From Thraustochytrium sp. TN22 (Eukaryota > Sar > Bigyra > Thraustochytrida > Thraustochytriidae), in assembly GCA_013306675.1 (NCBI GenBank), contig JABLUY010000315.1, positions 1 to 35,180 of the forward strand: DNA of 35,180 nucleotides. The letters are read 5' to 3'. Positions 28,923 through 35,180 of this stretch are shown here, in pieces. Below the pieces are notes generated by a model. The model did not search any database and was not told the DNA's origin. It worked only from the letters and a program-made list of their open reading frames with translations. The position numbers and the translations under genes are program-made. Position 1 is the first letter of the stretch. Every line of letters starts with the position of its first letter.

Positions 28923-30943
28923 CGCGCCGCCGAGGCAGACCCAATTTTTGTATTATCAGATCGTTGCAAGTTGGTCGCCGAAGATCGCCCAAGTTTTGGA
29001 CTCGCGCAGCAACAGACGCTGCAAAACGAACGCGCTAGACTTACTGCAGAGCAGGGAGCTGTGTCGCGACTCACGAGTTAGTCTTCAGCAAGCAAGATTG
29101 CCAGGGTACTGTTGCTGCCGCGGAGGCTGCAACAACGAGCCGCCGCACAAGATACGTCTTGGCAACCAGCTCGGCTTTAATCGCCATGAGCGAGATCAGC
29201 GAGCTCTCTACGCGCTGGCCCAGCTATTGATCGCGCGCTCAGCCAGCTCTTGGCCGCGCGTGGTCGCCGCGCTTGGTCGCTGCGCGGGATTGGCGGGCTC
29301 TCTGCGCGCCGAGTCGCAGCCCCCGTAGAACCACTACCTCGGCGAGCTCGCCGAGCTAGTGGTAGCAGCTCTCGCCGAGCTAGTGGTAGCAGCTCTCGGC
29401 CCGCGCGCACAAAGTCTCGTAAACAACCACAGAAACCGGGCGTCGCCCGGACTGGTACGCGTGTCGAGGCTCCGCGCCCCGGGCTAGTAGCTCCTCGCCG
29501 TGAGTGGTCACGCTGGCTCAGCACTGGCTAGTCGCCGAGCCAGCGCGCACCAGCTAGACGTCAGGTCGCCATCGGGATCGGCGAGTGCTCCGCGTGTCCA
29601 GCGGCCTGGCGTCCTCGCTTGCCATGGTTGGGGTGACGGAAATGCTCGTACGAACGCGAAAAGTCTGGTAACAAGAACGGTCCACGCTGCGGCCACGAAC
29701 CACCAATGGGGTAACGTCGCGGGGAGAGCGTTTGCGAGCGACTCAGCGCCCACGCACTTACGAGCCGCCGCCGATGCGAAGGAGACTAACCAGCCCCCAG
29801 CCGCGCCTGGTCGCCGTGAGTGCCGCCGTCTTCCATGGCTCGGCATAGTCGGCAGTGCTGGGGCCGCACACACAAAGTCTGGCAACAACTGCAAATCAGT
29901 GCCTCGCCCGGACCAGTGCGAGCTTCGAAGCAGATCCAACATGTGCGTGTCCTGGCGTCCAAGTCCTCGCAGGAACCCGGACTAGCTCGTGCGCAAGAGG
30001 TCCGGTAAAATATGCAGTCCTCGTTGCTTTATGGACCACCATGGGCCGAGCTGCGGTGCAAGAGGTAATTTTGCGACCCGCCGCAAAGATTCACGACCTC
30101 CCAGACGCGCGTGGCCTCGCTGCGGCCGCGGCGCAGCTTGTCAAGTGAAGAGGTGCTTTGAAAAACAGCTCGGCTGCGGCCGCGGATCGCAGTTCGGCTG
30201 TGGGCCGAGCCGCGACGCGAGAGCATCATCGCAAGGCGTTGCATACATTGCCCGGGCTGCACCGCCTAGTTGCCGGCCGAGCCACCTCTGCGTATACTGA
30301 TCATGGCTTCGCCTGCGGATCAGCTCTAGGTTAGTGCATGAGGAGTAGACGTCCTGGCTGCGAGTGCTTTGATCGTGCGCGCATTGTGGCCGCGAGTACC
30401 TTTATCCCTGGTCTTGACACGGCTGCCTGGGGTTACGATGCACGTTCACAAACTCTCCAACCTCCGCGAATGGACCCTCGGGCCTGCCGCAGACCATCGC
30501 CGAGCTCGGCCTTTGTCCCTGGTTTTCACTCGGCTGCTTGGGCTCACGTTGCACATTCACAAGCTCTCCAGCCTCCGCGCTTTTGAGACGAGTTCAATTT
30601 CGTTGCTGCGACACAAACTGTCCGACGGCTCCCACCAAGCGACCTGTTTCGAGCTAGGAGGATCTCCTACCACGTGATTGTGCTCAAGCGAGGCTCCGCC
30701 TTGACAAGCTCGCTCAAGTCTCTCACCTCACCTCAGCTTAATAATCACCCCTGCTCACCTCAAGGCTCACGTCTGAAACGCTTTGCTCGCCTCGGCCAGC
30801 GACATCGACGTGAGACCGTTCATTCCGCGGCGATTGGGGTACAACATTCGGACATCGTGACAGCTCAGCATCTCTATTTACTCATGGACAGCATCTCCAT
30901 CTCCTGCAGCTTCCAGAGTTCCGCTTGGGCGAAGCCACTCCGG
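28923..30943. other. Gene-poor region with degenerate repeats
   Basis: No convincing gene. Imperfect copies of a word resembling cacaaagtctggcaacaa recur at about 29405, 29655, 29875 and, more weakly, 29995. The word gagctagtggtagcagctct is duplicated at about 29350-29400. A 111-bp tandem pair lies at about 30400-30620. The open frames here are short and Arg/Ser/Ala-rich. The base composition is less GC-rich than in the genes on either side. Confidence 0.45.
30400..30620. repeat. 111-bp imperfect tandem duplication
   Basis: A segment beginning ctttatccctggtc (about 30400) is repeated as ctttgtccctggtt (about 30511), and both continue to ctctccagcctccgc-like ends. The 111-bp offset is a multiple of three. 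In the plus frame the copies read SLVLTRLPGVTMHVHKLSNL and SLVFTRLLGLTLHIHKLSSL, with mostly conservative differences. That hints at coding origin, but no gene could be built around it. Confidence 0.6.
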
Positions 30944-32441
30944 CTAGGCGGCCATTTGGCTCGCTCCAGAAGGATCTGGTTCAACGTCTGTGCTCTTGAA
31001 CTCTGCGCCTGAGGTGGCGCTTGTGGTACTTGTGCTTTTGCTGCTGGCGGACTCTTTGCTCGGGAAGAGCTGACGGATCATGTTCTCAGTCTTTGCGCCG
31101 CTGCGCTTGGCCTTTTTAGGAGTTGATTGCTCCGTTGAGGCGGACGCCTTGCGAGCAGTCTTAGTTCTTGAAATGCTGCTGGCTAGGTTGAAGGAAGGGT
31201 CTGGACGCCATCCGAGCACTGCTTGATTTCCAAGCACTTCTGAGTATGCGGGCCTTTGCCCGCCCGGCTTTTTGCAAACAACGATATAAGAGTCAGTCGT
31301 GCAAGCACGAACCATCATTTTGAGCGACCAAACGTACTCAATCGACGTTAGCTTTGTTTCTGAACCCAGCAGAAGGGCCATGTCGTGGAAGTTGGCTGGG
31401 CCGATCCTGACGTTCATAAGACTGTGTCGATGCGATGTCGTCGTGAGCCCGCTTGCTGCTGCCGGCTTGCCTCGGCGAGACCCATCTCAAAGTCAAGCCG
31501 GCTGGCCGCGCGGCCGTCCGGCAACACGTGCGGACCTGCACGCTCCGACCGTGCCGCTCTCCGCCCGTGCCACAGCCGCAAGAGACCGGGCATCACGAAG
31601 GAAGGAAGGAACTCACTTGAGCGACGTCAGCGCGCACTGGCCGCTTCCCAGGGCTCCCGCCAGCGACCCAACGCCCTCTGAGCCGATCTGGTTGTGCCCA
31701 AGACTGTGTCGATGCGATGTGGTCGTGAGCCCGCTTGCTGCTGGCTGGCCGCGCGGCCGTTCGGCGACATGTGCGGACCTGCGCGCTCCGACCGCGCCGC
31801 TCTCCGCCCGTGCAAACGGCGCAAGAGACAGCGAGGATGGAACTCACTGAAGCGATGTCAGCGCGCACTGACCGCTCCCCAGGGCTCCCGCCAGCGACAC
31901 AGCGCCCTCGTCACGGATATTGTTGGCAAGAAGACTGTGTCGATGCGATGTGGTCGTGAGCCCGCTTGCTGCTGGCGGCTTGCCTCGGCGAGGCCCATCT
32001 CAAAGTCAAGCCGGCTGGCCGCGCGGCCGTCCGGCGACATGTGCTGACCTGCGCGCTCCGACCGCGCAGCTCTCCACCCGTGCCACTGGCGCAAGAGACC
32101 GCGTATCACAAAGGAAGGAACTCACTTGAGCGACGTCAGCGCGCACTGGCCGCTCCCCAGGGCGACCGCCAACGACCCGGCGCCCTCGTCGCCAATCTGG
32201 TTGGCTCCAAGCCTGTGTCGATGCGATGTGATCGTGAGCGCGCTTGCTGCTGAGCGGCTTGCCTCGGCGAGACCCATCTCGAAGTCAAGCCGGCAGGCCG
32301 CGCGGTCGTCCGGCGACATGTGCGGACCTGCGCGCTCCGACCGCGCCGCTCTCCGCCCGTGCCACCGGCGCAAGAGACCGCGCATCACGAAGGAAGGAAG
32401 GAACTCACGTGAGCGACGTCAGCGCGCACTGGCCGCTCCAG
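30944..32441 (-). CDS. Leucine-rich repeat protein with basic C-terminal tail (5' part lost in gap)
   Basis: Minus-strand exons: 32409-32441 (cut by the gap), 32126-32212, 31848-31934, 31617-31703, and a terminal exon 31421-30944. Each complete internal exon is 87 nt and encodes one 29-residue LRR: NQIGSEGVGSLAGAL, NNIRDEGAVSLAGAL and NQIGDEGAGSLAVAL, each followed by GSGQCALTSL. Introns (195, 144, 191, 196 bp) begin GTGAGTT, end CACAG and are all phase 2. The terminal exon starts with a diverged repeat (RIGPANFHDMALLLGSETKL), then YVWSLKMMVR, as in the neighbouring LRR-kinase gene. It then departs into a unique tail with a nuclear-signal-like TPKKAKRSGAK, ending in SQMAA and TAG. So this member has the receptor part without the kinase. 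The repeat pattern is the ribonuclease-inhibitor/NLR subtype. The N-terminus is unknown because of the gap. Confidence 0.7.
31617..32441 (-). repeat. Tandem LRR exon-intron units, first array
   Basis: Units of roughly 230-285 bp, each one 87-nt exon plus its intron, are repeated head to tail. Intron sequences are as similar between units as exon sequences are (for example caccggcgcaagagaccgcg and gaaggaaggaactcac recur), so whole exon-intron blocks were duplicated recently or are kept alike by gene conversion. Confidence 0.85.
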
Positions 32442-32445
32442 NNNN
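32442..32445. other. Assembly gap (NNNN)
   Basis: Four N bases join a kinase-coding exon (higher coordinates) to an LRR exon (lower coordinates), both on the minus strand. The kinase stops mid-domain right after LGEPLSEKTS, whereas the paralogue at 26.9 kb continues there for another 650 residues. The four Ns are probably a placeholder for an unknown length of sequence. Confidence 0.97.
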
Positions 32446-34979
32446 GCTGGTCTTCTCGCTGAGGGGCTCGCCCAGCTTGACGGAAGCGTCCAGGTCGATG
32501 AGTTTCCACTCTTCGTCCTGCTCGCCACCGTGTTCGGCACCCGTGGAGGGCACTTTCCATGTCTCGGAGACGGAAAGGCCGCCGTCTTCGTTTACTTGAA
32601 AGGTGCGAGACTCCGACTCCGTTACGCGCACCGCGTTGCGCGGCTTCACGTCGCCGTGCACGCGACCCTTCTCGTGCAGCTCGTGAAGCGCGCCAGCGAG
32701 CTTGTGCGCAATCACGCGGACCTTGCCCAGGTCGCGCCCAGCGAAGCGCTCCGTGTTTATGGCTTCGAAGAGCGACCGGGACCCGCGTGGCATGACCAGG
32801 CACAGGTTCTGGTTCTGTTCCTTCACCTCCTCCGGATCGTCGCGGTTCAGCAGACCAAGGCAGCCCCCCAAGTCCGACTTGCGCGTGTTGACCTCGCGTG
32901 CGTACTGCTCCTCGCCGTGCATGATCTTGATCGCGACTGCCATGTTGGAATTCATGTCGGTCGCGAAGTAAACTGCGCACGTAAGGGACTCGTGCACGGG
33001 CGGGCCCTCCGCAATGGCATAGCGGTTTAGGAAGGTACCATATTTCCTTCCCCATGCCTCCGTGTCCTTGCGAGCGACCACGAGCGACCGCACCGAGCGC
33101 CCGCCGGTGTCTTCCGCACGCATGAGCGCAAGCTTTGACGCGAGGTTGAGCATACGAAACACCTCCTCGCAAAAGCTTGTGGGTAGCGCGGGATGTCCGT
33201 CGAGGCGGCAATCGAGCAACGCGTGCATGATGGGCACCGCATGTACGGAGGCGGTCTCGACAGGTTTTTCCAGCCAGGAAGCATGCTCCCGGATAGCGAA
33301 GCCGTGGGTAATCAGGATCTGCACGAAGGCAGCGAAGACTTCTGCACGCTCGCGCGCGAGCTTGTGCGCGGCCGAGCTCCACACTTGCCTTTGTTCGCTG
33401 CTCAGGAGGTACTTGCGAAGCAGCTCCACACGTTCGTGCAGGGTGATGGGGGTCCGGTGAGAGTCCCAGTCAGAGTCCTCGCCGCTCCAACTGGAGAAAA
33501 GACCGCGGAAAGATAATTCTGCAGGAAGACCTAGCAGCGCTCTGTTTTCAAGCGAGGAAATGAAGTCAGTCGTGAGAACAATAACCACCATCTTGAGCGA
33601 CCAAACGTACGCAAGTGACGTTAGATTTGTTTCTGAAGCCAGCAGATGGGCCAGGTCGTAGAAGCCGGCTGGGCCGATGTTGTTGCCGTTAAGACTGTGT
33701 CAATGTGATATGGTCGTAAGCCCACTCGCTGCTGGCGGCTTTTCCTTGGCAAGGCTATCTCAAGGTCAAGCCAGTGGCGGCGCGACCGTCCGGCGACATG
33801 TGCGGACCTGCGCGCTCCGACCGCGCCGCTCCCCGCTCGTGCCACCGGCGCAAGAGACGGCGCATCACGAAGGAAGGAACTCACTACAGCTCCGTCAGCG
33901 CGCACTGGCCGCTCCCCAGGGCGAACGCCAGCGACCCAGCGCCCTCGTCGCCGATCTTGTTGTTCTGAAGACTGTGTCGATGCGATGTGGTCGTGAGCCC
34001 GTTTGCTGCTGGCGGTTTGCCTCGGCGAGGCCCATCTCAAAGTCATGCCGGCTGGCCGCGATGGAACTCACTTGAGCGACGTCAGCGCGCACTGGCCGCT
34101 CCCCAGGGCTCCCGCCAGCGACCCAGCGCCCTCGTCGCCGATGTTGTTGTGCTGAAGACTGTGTCGATGCGATGTGGTCGTGAGCCCGCTTGCTGCTGGC
34201 GGCTTGCCTCGGCGAGGCCCATCTCAAGCCGGCTGGCCGCGCGGCCGTCCAAGAACATGTGCGGACCTGCGCGCTCCGACCGCGCCGCTCTCCGCCCGTG
34301 CCACCGGCGCAAGAGACCGCGCATCACGAAGGAAGGAATGAAGGAACTCACGAAAGCGACGTCAGCGCGCACTGGCCGCTCCCCAGGGCGACCGCCAGCG
34401 ACCCAGCGCCCTCGTCGCCGATCTTGTAGAGTCCAATTCTGTGTCGTGTCGATGCGAGATTGTCGTGAGCCCGCATTGCCCAGCGAGGCACATCTCGAAG
34501 TCGAGCCGACTGGCCGCACGGCCGTCCGACGACAACTGCAGACCTGCGCGCTCTGACCGCGCCGCTCTCTGCCTGTGCCACCGGCGCAGGAGACCGCACA
34601 TCACGAAAGAACTCACTTGTGCTTTGTCAGCGCGCCCTGGTTGTTCTCCTGGGTGACCTTCGGCGCCTCAACGCTCTCTGGGTCAATTCTGTTGCCTTGG
34701 AGACTGTGTCCAGTGTGACGTCATTAGTTCGCTCTCTGCTGGCGGTTTGCCTTGGTGAGGCCCATCCCAATGTCAAGTCGGCTGGCCGCGCGACCGTCCG
34801 GGGACATCTCAGGACCTGCGCGCTCCGACCGCGCCGCTCTCCGCCCGTGCCAACGGCGCAAGAGACCGCGCATCACGAAGGAAGGAACTCACTCCAGCGA
34901 CGTCAGCGCGCACTGACCGCTCCCCAGGGCGACCGCCAGTGACCCAACGCCCTCGTCGCCGATCTTGTTGCGTCCAAGA
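32446..34979 (-). CDS. LRR-protein kinase fusion (3' part lost in gap, 5' part beyond window)
   Basis: Minus-strand exons: 34979-34893, 34703-34617, 34438-34352, 34158-34072, 33971-33885 (87 nt each), then one long exon from 33694 into the gap at 32446. Introns (189, 178, 193, 100, 190 bp) are all phase 2, with GTGAGTT donors and CACAG acceptors. Each small exon gives one 29-residue RI-like LRR (NKIGDEGAGSLAVAL, GSGQCALTSL); the 34617 copy is strongly diverged. The long exon starts with a final repeat (NNIGPAGFYDLAHLLASETN, then LTSLAYVWSLK) and runs without a stop into the same N-terminal domain and kinase as the gene at 24.9-28.0 kb: HERVELLRKYLLSSEQ, VAIKIM, RVHGDVKPRN, LIDLDASVKLGE. Catalytic Lys and Asp are kept and the DLD variant is shared. 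A TIR domain may follow inside the gap, by analogy only. No membrane helix lies between LRR and kinase, so it is probably intracellular. Confidence 0.75.
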
Positions 34980-35180
34980 CTGTGCCATATCGATGCGATG
35001 TGGTCGTGAGCCCGCTTGCTGCTGGCGGCTTGCCTTGGCGAGGCCCACCCCAAGCCGGCTGGCCGCGCGGCCGTCCAAGAACATGTGCGGAGCTGCGGGC
35101 TCCGACCGTGCCGCTCTCCGCCCGTGCCGCTCTCCGCCCGTGCCAACGGCGCAAGAGACCGCGCATCACGAAGGAAGGAA
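33885..35180 (-). repeat. Tandem LRR exon-intron units, second array
   Basis: Five complete 87-nt LRR exons with introns of 100-193 bp, plus intron-like sequence running off the window end from 34980. Units match those of the first array in both exon and intron. The sequence ends in the gaaggaaggaa motif that normally lies next to a donor site, so another LRR exon should start just beyond 35180. Confidence 0.85.

Noticed and set aside
31700-35169. Many overlapping 60-190-residue open frames on both strands in the LRR arrays
   Set aside because: They read through introns and repeat the same Arg/Ala-rich phrases. The spliced minus-strand 87-nt exons explain the region better, with constant splice sites and phase.
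1-35180. tRNA, rRNA or other structured RNA genes
   Set aside because: I saw no B-box-like GGTTCGAATCC sequence with a matching acceptor stem, and no rRNA-like segment. A covariance-model scan would be decisive.
1-35180. Bacterial origin with operons
   Set aside because: Spliced genes, an axonemal dynein chain, an ELMO domain, a piggyBac transposase and a mitochondrial complex III subunit of eukaryotic type all argue against it.

Overview
The window reads as nuclear DNA of a single-celled eukaryote. It is GC-rich and gene-dense. Most genes are long and uninterrupted, but two loci have clear GT-AG introns, and proteins carry the low-complexity tracts (poly-Ala, Asp/Glu, poly-Pro) common in protists. 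A mitochondrial complex III subunit shows respiration, and an axonemal dynein intermediate chain shows a motile flagellum at some life stage. A Dnmt2-type tRNA methyltransferase, an ELMO-domain protein and an LCAT/PDAT-type acyltransferase complete the housekeeping set. A flagellated heterotrophic stramenopile such as a labyrinthulomycete would fit, but nothing here fixes the lineage.

Region 1 (1-9.2 kb) is ordinary. It holds a histone-fold (H2B-like) protein, Dnmt2, an IC138/DNAI4-type dynein intermediate chain on the minus strand, and, divergently across a short GC-rich shared promoter, a three-exon multi-pass membrane protein with an acidic tail. Region 2 (9.2-16.4 kb) is accessory in character. 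It holds an unrecognised repeat-containing protein and then a large piggyBac-family transposase that carries an inserted YqaJ-type PD-(D/E)XK nuclease domain and a C-terminal zinc-binding domain. Region 3 (16.4-24.2 kb) returns to cellular genes: a small, probably myristoylated protein, the QCR8/UQCRQ subunit, an ELMO-domain protein, and, tail-to-tail only 76 bp away, a lipase-fold acyltransferase with a long poly-proline N-terminus.

Region 4 (24.9-35.2 kb, all minus strand) is the most interesting part. It is a cluster of related receptor-like genes. One encodes a conserved N-terminal domain, a protein kinase, a TIR domain and a C-terminal region. A paralogue at 32.4-35.0 kb has the same N-terminal domain and kinase fused in frame behind leucine-rich repeats of the ribonuclease-inhibitor/NLR type. 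Each repeat is exactly 29 residues and occupies its own 87-nt exon between phase-2 introns with near-identical ends (donor GTGAGTT, acceptor CACAG). A third gene at 30.9-32.4 kb has the same repeat exons but ends in a different, basic tail. Exon framework and introns are almost homogeneous, while differences gather at positions predicted to lie on the exposed face of the LRR beta-sheet. This looks like a modular, recently expanded recognition/signalling family (LRR, kinase, TIR) with no visible membrane segment. A 4-N assembly gap at 32442-32445 separates the two LRR genes and may hide the end of one and the start of the other.

Between 28.1 and 30.9 kb there is no convincing intact gene, only degenerate repeats, some of which look like decayed LRR coding sequence.
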